Positions 6,749 to 12,815 of a stretch of 28,335 nucleotides of DNA are shown here, in pieces; position 1 is the stretch's first letter; every line of letters starts with the position of its first letter. The position numbers and the translations under genes were made by a program. This DNA is from Candidatus Kaiserbacteria bacterium RIFCSPLOWO2_01_FULL_54_20 (GTDB taxonomy: Bacteria > Patescibacteriota > Minisyncoccia > Phycocordibacterales > UBA2100), in assembly GCA_001783355.1 (NCBI GenBank), contig MFMA01000046.1, forward strand, positions 4,452 through 32,786, in the 5' to 3' direction. The notes under the pieces were generated by a model. That model was given only the letters and a program-made list of their open reading frames with translations, was not told where the DNA came from and did no database searches.

Positions 6749-8027
6749 ACTTCAGGCGCCTGCGCAGTATATTGAGCCCCAGATTGCCCGGAGCACCAAG
6801 ACTCTTTTTTGATGCAATGTTTTTCTTGAGATCGACATCACCGGCATCCATACCAGCGGCCTTCTTGTATGCGTCGCGGAATGCCATTCCCTCTTTCGTC
6901 ACCATCTCGTTCGCTATGTCGGCGGTAAAAATCCCCTTGTGTATCTTCGCGCGGATGTTCTCCTGCTTTGGCGTGAGCCCCGCGAGCACGAGACCGGCAA
7001 CTTCGAGACTGTCTTCGACGATGTGGGTACTCTCGATGAGCGGCTTTTTGATGAGTTGGCCGTCTCTGTTGTAGCCGGACATGAGATTCTTTGCGATGTC
7101 TTTCACGATGAGCTGATTCCCCATCACGACGGAAACCTGCCCGCGAAGGATTTCCATCGGGTCGAGATTCTTTTTGTGCGGCATGATGCTCGAGCCGGTC
7201 GTGAGCGACTCATCGACGGAGAAATAATCAAATTCTTGTGAAGTGAAAAGAAGAGTGTCATTCGCAAATTTTCCTAAGCTAAGCATTACCTGTGCGAGCG
7301 CTTCAAGGTACCTGCTCTCTACCTTGCCGCGAGAGTTCTGCACATAGAGCGTGTTGAGCTGTACCTTTCCGAAACCCATTTCTTTTGCAGTGAATTCCCT
7401 GTCTACAGGGATGGAGGTCCCGAAACCAGCGGCAGAACCCAAGGGACTGGCGTCGATGTGCTCGGCTACTTGCTCGATGTGATCGGCGTCATCTAGTAGA
7501 CTCTCCGCGTATGCGGCGAAATAGTGTCCAACGGTCGTGAGCATGGCCTGTTGGGTATGTGAATAGCCGGGCATGGGCACATCCTCGTATTTCTCCGCAG
7601 TATCGATGAACTGCCTGGCAAGGGTTCTTGCGTCTTTCTCAAGGCTCGCTAGATGGGTCTTCATATAGAGGCGCATCGCGACAGCTATCTGGTCGTTCCT
7701 ACTTCTGCCCGTGTGTATTTTCTTACCGGCCTCGCCTATCTTTTCGACGAGGTAATTTTCTATAACGGTATGACAATCTTCATCCTCCGGGCGAATTGCT
7801 ATCTTCCCTGCCTTAGAATCTTTTTCGAGCGCATCAAGGCCCTCCCCAATTTGTTTTAGCTCGTCAGCATTGAGTATCCCTATCTTTTGCAAACCCTTTG
7901 CATGCGCGCGACTTGCTTGAATATCAAATGGCAAAATCTCTACATCAAAAATGTAGTCCGTGCCCGCCGTATACTTCTCAACAGCCGGAGCGATTTTAGC
8001 ATCTGATTTTTTCCAGAGTTTTGCCAT
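6747..8027 (-). CDS. argH: Argininosuccinate lyase
   Basis: It splits argininosuccinate into arginine and fumarate, the last step of arginine synthesis. The 426-residue protein shows the superfamily signature GSSIMPHKKN at residues 278-287, which carries the catalytic Ser. HTGRSRND is at 105-112 and the active-site YSHTQ at 155-159. It is about 30-40 residues shorter than common ArgH proteins. At 228-236 it has YVQNSRGKVE where many ArgH have a DAVSDRD-type motif, which places it in the divergent GRGK-like branch that I recall from Bacteroidetes. Its ATG overlaps the CATA sequence flanking the GIY-YIG element, so its original upstream region has been replaced. Expression probably depends on readthrough from argF. 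Confidence 0.93.
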   Translation of the reverse strand: MAKLWKKSDAKIAPAVEKYTAGTDYIFDVEILPFDIQASRAHAKGLQKIGILNADELKQIGEGLDALEKDSKAGKIAIRPEDEDCHTVIENYLVEKIGEAGKKIHTGRSRNDQIAVAMRLYMKTHLASLEKDARTLARQFIDTAEKYEDVPMPGYSHTQQAMLTTVGHYFAAYAESLLDDADHIEQVAEHIDASPLGSAAGFGTSIPVDREFTAKEMGFGKVQLNTLYVQNSRGKVESRYLEALAQVMLSLGKFANDTLLFTSQEFDYFSVDESLTTGSSIMPHKKNLDPMEILRGQVSVVMGNQLIVKDIAKNLMSGYNRDGQLIKKPLIESTHIVEDSLEVAGLVLAGLTPKQENIRAKIHKGIFTADIANEMVTKEGMAFRDAYKKAAGMDAGDVDLKKNIASKKSLGAPGNLGLNILRRRLK

Positions 8028-8028
8028 A

Positions 8029-8330
8029 CCCGCACACTAACTTTGCACTTGGCGCAGACTTGCCGCAAGGCGTGTCATAAGGTGTTTTCTCGCCTGACCA
8101 CGCAACTTGAGACTACTTTCACGACGCTCAGCATCGTCTTTTGCGACATAGGCTTCATAATACACGAGAGTGAACGGTCTGCGTGGTGTCGTGGCGAACG
8201 ATTTTCCATCATTGTGTTCAGCAAGTCTGCGCCGTAAATTATTGGTGCGACCAATGTACAAATTCTTATCCTTTGTGCTACAGAGTGTATATACGTAATG
8301 CATAAATTTAGTGCAAAGTTAGTGTGCGGG
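8029..8330. mobile_element. 302-bp inverted-repeat element carrying a GIY-YIG gene
   Basis: Perfect 21-bp terminal inverted repeats lie at 8029-8049 (cccgcacac...tttgcact) and 8310-8330 (agtgcaaag...gtgtgcggg). The direct repeat CATA lies just outside both ends (8025-8028 and 8331-8334), as expected of a target-site duplication. The only cargo is the 88-residue GIY-YIG gene, whose stop codon lies inside one repeat. Without the element the argF stop and the argH start would be about 15 bases apart, so it appears to have inserted into an argF-argH operon. Confidence 0.75.
8037..8303 (-). CDS. GIY-YIG nuclease domain protein (UPF0213-like)
   Basis: The 88-residue protein is a single GIY-YIG domain. 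The first motif is YVYTL at residues 3-7, the second LYIGRT near 15-20, followed by the catalytic Arg in NNLRRRLAEHN. A conserved Glu lies in AERRESSLK near residue 61, and the basic C-terminal helix contains KHLMTRL. All positions expected for a single-domain nuclease appear present. Such proteins cut or nick DNA; biological roles of the UPF0213 branch are poorly known. The gene fills an inverted-repeat element almost completely: the upstream repeat ends 6 bases before the ATG and the TAG stop lies inside the downstream repeat. No Shine-Dalgarno site is visible. A role in element mobility is inference. Confidence 0.9.
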   Translation of the reverse strand: MHYVYTLCSTKDKNLYIGRTNNLRRRLAEHNDGKSFATTPRRPFTLVYYEAYVAKDDAERRESSLKLRGQARKHLMTRLAASLRQVQS

Positions 8331-8346
8331 CATACGTTCTTGCATA

Positions 8347-9282
8347 TTAGCGCGTTCCCAGCACTAAGTGCAAAAGGGCACGCTGCGCGTGGAGTCGGTT
8401 CTCCGCCTGGTCGAAGACCACCGATTGCGGTCCGTCTATCACCTCATCCACGACTTCCTCGCCGCGGTGCGCCGGCAGGTCGTGCATGAAGATGGCGTCT
8501 TTCTTGGCGAGCGCCATGAGCTTGGACGTCACCTGATAGCCCTTGAAGGCACTGGTGCGCTGCTTGCTCGGCTCGTCGCCCATGCTCGTCCACACGTCGG
8601 TGTAGACGACGTCTGCTCCGCGAACCGCGTCTTCGGGGGTGTTCGCCTTGGAGAAACTCCCGCCTGTTTTGGTAAATCCATGCGCAGTACGCACGATCGA
8701 ACCGGGCAGTTCGTACCTTTTTGGAGATGCGATAACAAAGTCCGCTCCCAGCATCACGGCTCCCTGCGCGAGCGACGCCGCGATGTTATTCCCGTCTCCG
8801 ACGTACGCAATGCGAAGACCGCGAATAGTTTTTTTGTGTTCCTGAATGGTTAGAAAGTCCGCGAGTGCCTGACATGGATGCTCGACGTCCGAGAGGGCGT
8901 TGATAACCGGGACTTTTGCGTGCTCCGCCAGCTCAATGAGCGATTGGTGGGCAAAAACGCGGGCAACTATCCCCTGCACGTAGCGGGAAAGCGTCCGCGC
9001 GACGTCAGCTATAGATTCTCGTTGCCCAAGACCAACCTCGTTTTGACCAAGGTACACGCTGTGGCCTCCAAGTTGGGCAATCGCGACGCTGAAGCTCACC
9101 TTCGTGCGAAGCGACGGCTTCTCGAACAGGAGGGCAAGGCTCTTGCCCCTGAGGGAGTTGGGAAATTTGCGTTTCTTTTGCGCCCTCGCAGTAGTCAGAA
9201 TGGACGTGAGTTCCGCCGGCGACACATCGGCTATCGAGAGAAAGCTGCGTCCGTGCAATGCATTTTTATTTAATGAGGTCAT
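8347..9282 (-). CDS. argF: Ornithine carbamoyltransferase
   Basis: It joins carbamoyl phosphate to ornithine to give citrulline. The 311-residue protein has the carbamoyl-phosphate loop SLRT at residues 57-60 (FEKPSLRTK), the HPCQALAD motif near 135, and the C-terminal MHDLPAHRGEEV at 266-277. In most ornithine carbamoyltransferases the last motif is HCLP, where Cys takes part in ornithine binding; here Asp268 replaces it, confirmed by the codon GAC. The rest of the C-terminus (VFDQAENRLHAQ) is typical. The start overlaps the stop of the 71-codon gene upstream by ATGA, so translation is probably coupled. It lies downstream of the Arg leader attenuator at 9856-9997. Confidence 0.93.
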   Translation of the reverse strand: MTSLNKNALHGRSFLSIADVSPAELTSILTTARAQKKRKFPNSLRGKSLALLFEKPSLRTKVSFSVAIAQLGGHSVYLGQNEVGLGQRESIADVARTLSRYVQGIVARVFAHQSLIELAEHAKVPVINALSDVEHPCQALADFLTIQEHKKTIRGLRIAYVGDGNNIAASLAQGAVMLGADFVIASPKRYELPGSIVRTAHGFTKTGGSFSKANTPEDAVRGADVVYTDVWTSMGDEPSKQRTSAFKGYQVTSKLMALAKKDAIFMHDLPAHRGEEVVDEVIDGPQSVVFDQAENRLHAQRALLHLVLGTR

Positions 9283-9494
9283 AAGACTTTGGCCTTTTCG
9301 GCGAGCCGCGTCCTAGCGCCCTGAACTATACTCGGTAAGAAGCTTGCCTCCCACGAGCCGGTCGCCAAGCGTTCCTCGTGTTTGCGCAATTCTTCTGCCG
9401 AATACGCCGCTTGAAGTAAGCGGAATTCCTCCTTCGCAGAGTGGAGTACTTTTTCCAGCACCGGATATTTTATTTTGTGTTTTTGTAGTTGCAT
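9279..9494 (-). CDS. Small helical protein of unknown function, coupled to argF
   Basis: The 71-residue product starts MQLQKHKIKYPVLEK and is charged and probably mostly helical, with no recognised domain. Its TGA overlaps the argF ATG by 4 bases, the main evidence that it is a real gene. The frame is open further upstream, but that part reads out of frame through the preceding gene and looks non-coding. The ATG at 9494 has no clear Shine-Dalgarno site. It could be a regulatory partner of ArgF or simply a leader that couples translation; sequence does not decide. Confidence 0.6.
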   Translation of the reverse strand: MQLQKHKIKYPVLEKVLHSAKEEFRLLQAAYSAEELRKHEERLATGSWEASFLPSIVQGARTRLAEKAKVL

Positions 9495-9523
9495 ATGCTT
9501 GTTTGACTTTTCTAAAGAAGGTT

Positions 9524-9562
9524 GCAGGGGTGGACGCTTTACGCGCACGCACTCACCCCTGC
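9524..9562. other. Intercistronic hairpin between two small genes
   Basis: Nine-base arms gcaggggtg (9524-9532) and cacccctgc (9554-9562) are perfect complements. The minus-strand stop codon of orf83 (9553-9555) lies at its edge. A run of seven T's follows only on the plus strand, so for minus-strand transcription it is more likely a stability or processing hairpin than a terminator. Confidence 0.5.
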
Positions 9563-9804
9563 TTTTTTTCGGCCTGCTTTTCCTCGAATGCCTTGGCAAT
9601 GTTCGCGATATTCTCAGGGAAGTGAGAATTCTCGCTGAGCCACAGTTCGTAGAGCGCCATATTGGCCGTTGACAGTCCGTTCCAGAGCGCAACGAGGAGA
9701 TTCCTCCTGTGCTGCCAGAACGCGCTTTCGAGAACCGGGTAAAGGCCCGGCGGCTTCTCCTGGTCCAGAGTATACGGACAAGGAGAATTGCATGGTGCAT
9801 GCAT
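9553..9804 (-). CDS. Small unknown protein (orf83) behind the first Arg attenuator
   Basis: The 83-residue product begins MHAPCNSPCPYTLDQ and has a central aromatic segment (SAFWQHRRNLLVALWNGL) and a charged helical tail (KAFEEKQAEKKQG). I do not recognise it. An AAGGAG Shine-Dalgarno site at 9811-9815 stands 6 bases before the ATG at 9804, which favours this start over the ATG two codons upstream that would touch the site. Such a strong site is unusual here, where most genes are leaderless or coupled. It suits a gene translated from a long leader. It is the first full gene after the attenuator and precedes orf71 and argF on the same strand. Confidence 0.7.
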   Translation of the reverse strand: MHAPCNSPCPYTLDQEKPPGLYPVLESAFWQHRRNLLVALWNGLSTANMALYELWLSENSHFPENIANIAKAFEEKQAEKKQG

Positions 9805-9855
9805 TGACATCTCCTTCGTATCTCTAGGATGGGACCGGTGGCCTAAGTTGTAAAG

Positions 9856-9997
9856 AACAGGAGCCCTTGCGGAGCTCCTGTTTCGGCACGATCGTTTTTT
9901 TTGATTACGAATGCGCGCAGAGGCAAGAACCCCGCAATAAGCGGAGACCTCGCATGCATCGCGGGTTTGAAAGTGTTATGTATTCTCTGCCTTCCAT
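9856..9997 (-). promoter_or_regulatory. Arg leader-peptide transcription attenuator 1 (before orf83-orf71-argF-argH)
   Basis: On the minus strand a leaderless 30-codon ORF (9905-9997) carries Arg codons at 4, 13, 16, 19 and 22. Segment 1 (9941-9946) can pair with segment 2 (9930-9935). Segment 2, taken as 9924-9937, can instead pair with segment 3 (9867-9880) over 14 continuous base pairs including three G-U pairs. Segment 3 can alternatively pair with segment 4: 9874-9882 with 9856-9864, a perfect 9-bp hairpin followed by CTTTACAACTT. This is the exclusive antiterminator/terminator layout of ribosome-mediated attenuation. Stalling at Arg codons 13-19 would mask segment 1 and leave segment 2 free. 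The pairings are seen directly; regulation by arginine is inferred. Confidence 0.7.
9905..9997 (-). CDS. Putative Arg-rich leader peptide 1 (30 residues)
   Basis: The frame begins at the ATG 9995-9997, 7 bases after the -10 box, so it would be translated from a leaderless mRNA. It starts MEGREYITLSNPRCMRGLRL and ends with TAA. Five of 30 residues are Arg, encoded AGA, CGA, CGA, CGC and CGG. Three of these come just before the segment that forms the antiterminator helix. The peptide has no membrane or domain features, which fits a leader whose translation, not product, matters. Confidence 0.6.
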   Translation of the reverse strand: MEGREYITLSNPRCMRGLRLLRGSCLCAHS

Positions 9998-10004
9998 ATC
10001 TTCA

Positions 10005-10033
10005 TGAATATCAGGTTTCAGCTTTTTGGTCAA
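10005..10033 (-). promoter_or_regulatory. Promoter of the attenuated orf83-argF operon
   Basis: TTGACC (10028-10033, 5 of 6) and TATTCA (10005-10010) are 17 bases apart on the minus strand, and a TGa extension precedes the -10 box. Transcription would begin at about 9998, directly at the leader ATG. The preceding gene ends in a strong terminator, so a promoter is needed here. Confidence 0.55.
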
Positions 10034-10061
10034 GTGCACTAGTGGGTACAAGAAAGAGGCA

Positions 10062-10095
10062 AAGGGGGCGGGCGCGACATGCGTCCGCTCCCCTT
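10062..10095 (-). terminator. Intrinsic terminator after the arginine deiminase-like gene
   Basis: Arms at 10062-10075 (aagggggcgggcgc) and 10081-10095 pair over 14 positions with one bulge around a 5-base loop. The minus strand then reads TGCCTCTTTCTTG, a T-rich tail. It separates this gene from the attenuated argF operon. Confidence 0.7.
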
Positions 10096-10117
10096 CGCGT
10101 TGTTGAAGCCCGATTGG

Positions 10118-11128
10118 CTAGATCTGCGCTACGACCATCTCCCGCTTTGGATAGTTCCGAATATTCTGCTCGAAACGGGGGATTGCGAATTCCCCTCGAA
10201 GATCGAGTGGCACTCTTTGTTCGTAGTACGAGTCCGGAAAGTCGTTCGTGGCACAGGCAACGAAACCGCCGCACTCCGTATGGAGTGGCCCGAGATCGAT
10301 CATGCAGACCTCGTAGCCAAGCGAATTCACGTCGCGAACGTACTTCGTAGACATGCCGGGCGGCGCGATGACCTTGTAGCCGTTCATGACACGCGTATTC
10401 ATGGCGTACCGTAAGGCGTCTTCGTAGCTCGCTTCCACGAACTTCGACTTGTCGTCCCGGCACGCGTCCTGGATAAGGTCCCAGTCTCTCGGTCTCGCGA
10501 GCGACTCGCGACACCAGAAAACCGCAGGGTCCCGCCCCAAAAGCGTCATGCCAGCGACGTCGCCGTGGAAGAAGAACTTCGGCACTAGCTCCACAACGAG
10601 AACTTCTATGCCAAAGATGCGCCGGAGGTCTTCCGCAGCTCTTGGGTCTGCCCGTTCGCTGGCGCAGTAGATGATCGCTGTTTCGTTCGGGAGCACGTGG
10701 AAACACGAACGCCCATCCATCGTGTGGTTCAAGTCGTTAACCACCTCCAGGCCGAGTTTCTCCAAGTGCGAACCGATGTAGAATGGATCGCTTCGCCTGT
10801 AGTCGGCCGCCATTTTCGAGAGATGGATCTTTCCGTCCGGACCGACGAAGTACGTGTCCCGGGGGAACGTGGTGTCATAGAGCGGCGGGGACGGCGCAGG
10901 GATCACTACCAGTTGGGCGTTGAATTCAGGCGACATCAGCATTCGCATGAATCGCGCCCATCCATGAGCCGTGGTCCGGGGGTTGATACCGCCCTTTTTT
11001 TGCGACTCTTTTGCTAGTATGTTGCCGTACTTGCCTCCCCCGGCACGCATGTGTGGGGGCGGCTCGCACACAAGAAGTCGCATTCGCTTCTTGCGTTGCC
11101 GCGATTTTTCTTGGTTTCGCAAAATCAT
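10118..11128 (-). CDS. Arginine deiminase/dihydrolase-like guanidino-modifying enzyme
   Basis: The 336-residue protein belongs to the amidinotransferase/DDAH/arginine deiminase superfamily. An N-terminal strand LLVCEPPPHMR opens the fold. TFPRDTYFV near residue 90 supplies an acidic substrate contact, FFFHGDVAGM near 193 the catalytic His, and GGFVAC near 297 the catalytic Cys close to the C-terminus. Such enzymes attack guanidino carbon through a thiol; products can be citrulline, ornithine or others. Position between argF and argG suggests arginine or a derivative as substrate. I chose the ATG at 11128, which has AAGGA about 10 bases upstream; the ATG 15 codons later is possible. Its own terminator follows. 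The exact reaction is not decidable from sequence. Confidence 0.75.
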   Translation of the reverse strand: MILRNQEKSRQRKKRMRLLVCEPPPHMRAGGGKYGNILAKESQKKGGINPRTTAHGWARFMRMLMSPEFNAQLVVIPAPSPPLYDTTFPRDTYFVGPDGKIHLSKMAADYRRSDPFYIGSHLEKLGLEVVNDLNHTMDGRSCFHVLPNETAIIYCASERADPRAAEDLRRIFGIEVLVVELVPKFFFHGDVAGMTLLGRDPAVFWCRESLARPRDWDLIQDACRDDKSKFVEASYEDALRYAMNTRVMNGYKVIAPPGMSTKYVRDVNSLGYEVCMIDLGPLHTECGGFVACATNDFPDSYYEQRVPLDLRGEFAIPRFEQNIRNYPKREMVVAQI

Positions 11129-11159
11129 GACTTATCTTTCCTTCTTGCGAGTGTTGTTG

Positions 11160-11192
11160 GTGATACCCGCCGAAGCGGGCGGGTTGAATCAC
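11160..11192. repeat. GC-rich palindromic repeat upstream of the deiminase-like gene
   Basis: The core acccgcc...gggcgggt has outer arms gtgat and atcac, forming an extended imperfect hairpin. Similar CCCGCC/GGCGGG palindromes are, in my recollection, dispersed in many CPR genomes. It lies in the leader of the gene at 10118-11128 and may shape or stabilise that transcript. Confidence 0.6.
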
Positions 11193-11316
11193 GCCTCCGT
11201 CCCGTGTTACGTATCGGGCTTCTTTTTTTGTACTCAACGAACTCACGATCTCCTTGACTTGAGACCGCTTCCTGAAAATTTGTGAGACAAGTTGGACTAA
11301 CGCACAAATGCTCTAA

Positions 11317-11337
11317 AGCAGTCCCAAATGGGCTGCT
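11317..11337 (-). terminator. Possible terminator after argG
   Basis: Arms agcagtccc and gggctgct pair over 8 bases with one bulged base around loop aaat. The minus strand continues TTTAGAGCATTTG, a weak T tract, about 75 bases after the argG stop. Confidence 0.4.
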
Positions 11338-11348
11338 CGTTCTCGCAT

Positions 11349-11366
11349 AGTTCCATATATGGAACT
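11349..11366. promoter_or_regulatory. 18-bp perfect palindrome, possible operator 1
   Basis: AGTTCCATATATGGAACT is a perfect 18-bp palindrome. A second palindrome with the same core is centred 33 bp away. The pair lies upstream of the deiminase-like gene and downstream of argG. Size and symmetry fit a dimeric DNA-binding protein site. Confidence 0.5.
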
Positions 11367-11381
11367 GCGGATCATCCTGAC

Positions 11382-11399
11382 ACTTTCATATATGGAAGT
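11382..11399. promoter_or_regulatory. 18-bp near-perfect palindrome, possible operator 2
   Basis: ACTTTCATATATGGAAGT is an 18-bp palindrome with one mismatched pair, sharing CATATATGGAA with the first. The 33-bp spacing is about three helical turns, so both sites would face the same side of the DNA. Confidence 0.5.
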
Positions 11400-11411
11400 A
11401 TTTTTCATATG

Positions 11412-12707
11412 CTATTTATTCTTTTTGTTCTTCCTCGCTTGTCCGCCAAAGCCTTGGCGACGGCGGGCTATCTCATTCGCAATTTTCATCTGTAAGGTGT
11501 AAACCTCGACGAATCCCGCAGAAGCGTTGACGTTGTACTTGTAGCCCTCTTTCACGTTGAAAGAGGCGTGCCCCATCGCATAAGGCGAACTAAGCGCGAC
11601 GACGTTGACGTTGCCGCGGTAGAGCTCGAGCGTGACCTCGCCGCTCACTTTCGTGTTCATCTCATCGTTGAACGCGTTGATGGCGTCCATCGCAGGGTCG
11701 TACCACTTGGCGCCATAGCAGAGGTAGCCCCACTTCACATCAAGCTGCGACTTTATTTCATTCAAGTCGCGGGTAGAAACAAAACGCTCGAGTGCACGGT
11801 GTGCTTCGATGATGCAGTGTCCGCCCGGCTGTTCATAGACACCGCGGTCTTTGAGACCGATGAGGCGGTCCTCTATCATGTAGACGACACCCACGCCATG
11901 CGCTCCGCCAATGAGGTTTAACCTCATTATGATTTCCGAGAGTGGAAGTTTCTTGCCGTTCAGCTTCGTCGGAAGCCCGTTCTTGAATGCGAGCTTTACT
12001 TTCGTGGATTTCGCGGGTGCATTCTCCGGACGCGTGTAGGTCGTGAGGAATTTCTTTACCGGCGGTATGAGCTTCGGACTTTCTATCTCGCCGCCCTCCC
12101 ACGTCATGCCCCACATGTTGTCGTCCACCGAGTATGGGAAATCCTTTTTGACGGGAACTGGAATTTTGTTCTTGAGGGCATACGCTATCTCCTCTTTCCT
12201 GTCCATGTTCCATTCACGCACGGGCGCGATGACCTTCATGCTCGAATCGAGTGCCGTGATGTAGCCGTCGAAACGCACCTGGTCGTTGCCCTTCCCCGTG
12301 CAGCCGTGCGCTATGCATGTAATTCCTTTTTTGCGGGCCACCTGCACTCCTATCTTTGCCGTAAGAGCCCGGCCCATCGGTGTCGAAAGATGGTATTCGC
12401 CCTGATATGAAGCGTTGGCCTTGATGCCCTTCGCGATAAAATCTTCCGCGAATTCTTTCTTCGCGTCGTAGACGATAGCATCTTCCGCTCCGAGCTTAAG
12501 CGCCTTCTTTTTTATGAAATCGAGGTCGTCGTTCTGCTGGCCGATGTCGAGCGTGAGCGCCGTCACTTTCGCGCCATACGAGTCTTGTAGCCACTTGAGC
12601 ATGACGGAGGTATCGAGCCCTCCCGAGTACAAAAGTAAAACACGGTCTATCTTGCCTTCCTTCACCTCGTATGAGGCAACTTTCTGATATGTCTGTTTAT
12701 TTTCCAT
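11412..12707 (-). CDS. argG: Argininosuccinate synthase
   Basis: It condenses citrulline and aspartate using ATP to form argininosuccinate. The 431-residue protein has the ATP pyrophosphatase loop YSGGLDTSVML near residue 27, the HGCTGKGNDQVRF citrulline/aspartate motif near 133, and a typical C-terminal part up to KIANEIARR. After that comes RRQGFGGQAR and a lysine-rich end, which come from a palindromic repeat inserted at the 3' end (11438-11470). I use the ATG at 12707 because the promoter at 12728-12755 would start the mRNA just before it; the 16 codons further upstream are not conserved in style. argG has this promoter and may also receive readthrough from the attenuated orf137 transcript. 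Confidence 0.94.
   Translation of the reverse strand: MENKQTYQKVASYEVKEGKIDRVLLLYSGGLDTSVMLKWLQDSYGAKVTALTLDIGQQNDDLDFIKKKALKLGAEDAIVYDAKKEFAEDFIAKGIKANASYQGEYHLSTPMGRALTAKIGVQVARKKGITCIAHGCTGKGNDQVRFDGYITALDSSMKVIAPVREWNMDRKEEIAYALKNKIPVPVKKDFPYSVDDNMWGMTWEGGEIESPKLIPPVKKFLTTYTRPENAPAKSTKVKLAFKNGLPTKLNGKKLPLSEIIMRLNLIGGAHGVGVVYMIEDRLIGLKDRGVYEQPGGHCIIEAHRALERFVSTRDLNEIKSQLDVKWGYLCYGAKWYDPAMDAINAFNDEMNTKVSGEVTLELYRGNVNVVALSSPYAMGHASFNVKEGYKYNVNASAGFVEVYTLQMKIANEIARRRQGFGGQARKNKKNK
11438..11470. repeat. Palindromic repeat inserted in the 3' end of argG
   Basis: The sequence contains ccgccaa, agcc, ttggcg followed by acggcggg, an imperfect palindrome. Read in the argG frame it encodes RRQGFGGQAR, a peptide I recognise as a repeat-derived tail found in unrelated proteins of CPR and other bacteria. 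It resembles in principle the protein-coding palindromic elements of Rickettsia. Confidence 0.75.
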
Positions 12708-12727
12708 GATGTCTAATTTAGTGGTTA

Positions 12728-12755
12728 ATATTACACAGAATTTAAAGAGTGACAA
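12728..12755 (-). promoter_or_regulatory. Promoter of argG
   Basis: TTGTCA (12750-12755, 5 of 6) and TAATAT (12728-12733, 4 of 6) are 16 bases apart. Transcription would start about 14 bases before the argG ATG. The -35 box overlaps the base of the preceding terminator hairpin. Confidence 0.5.
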
Positions 12756-12796
12756 AGGGGGAACGGTACGTAATACCTGTTCCGCTCTCCCCTTTG
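12753..12796 (-). terminator. Terminator after orf137
   Basis: Arms starting caaagggg (12753-12760) and ending cccctttg (12789-12796) extend inward to about 14 pairs with one mismatch and one G-T pair. The minus strand continues TCACTCTTTAAATTC, a moderately T-rich tail. It lies 20 bases after the orf137 stop and just before the argG promoter. Confidence 0.55.
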
Positions 12797-12815
12797 CCGT
12801 TTTGACGATTGCCGC

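Noticed and set aside
9850..9998. 6S-like small RNA in the gap before orf83
   Set aside because: The region can fold with a bubble and terminal stem, but the leader ORF with Arg codons and exclusive helices explain it better.
10011..10706. Arg-rich 231-codon minus-strand frame
   Set aside because: It reads another frame through the deiminase-like gene and its terminator; composition reflects the GC-rich third positions of the real gene.
11125..11307. Arg-rich 60-codon frame ending in ATGA at the deiminase-like gene
   Set aside because: It has only a TTG start, no Shine-Dalgarno site in register, and runs through the palindromic repeat. It could be a third leader but I found no clear alternative helices, so I do not claim it.
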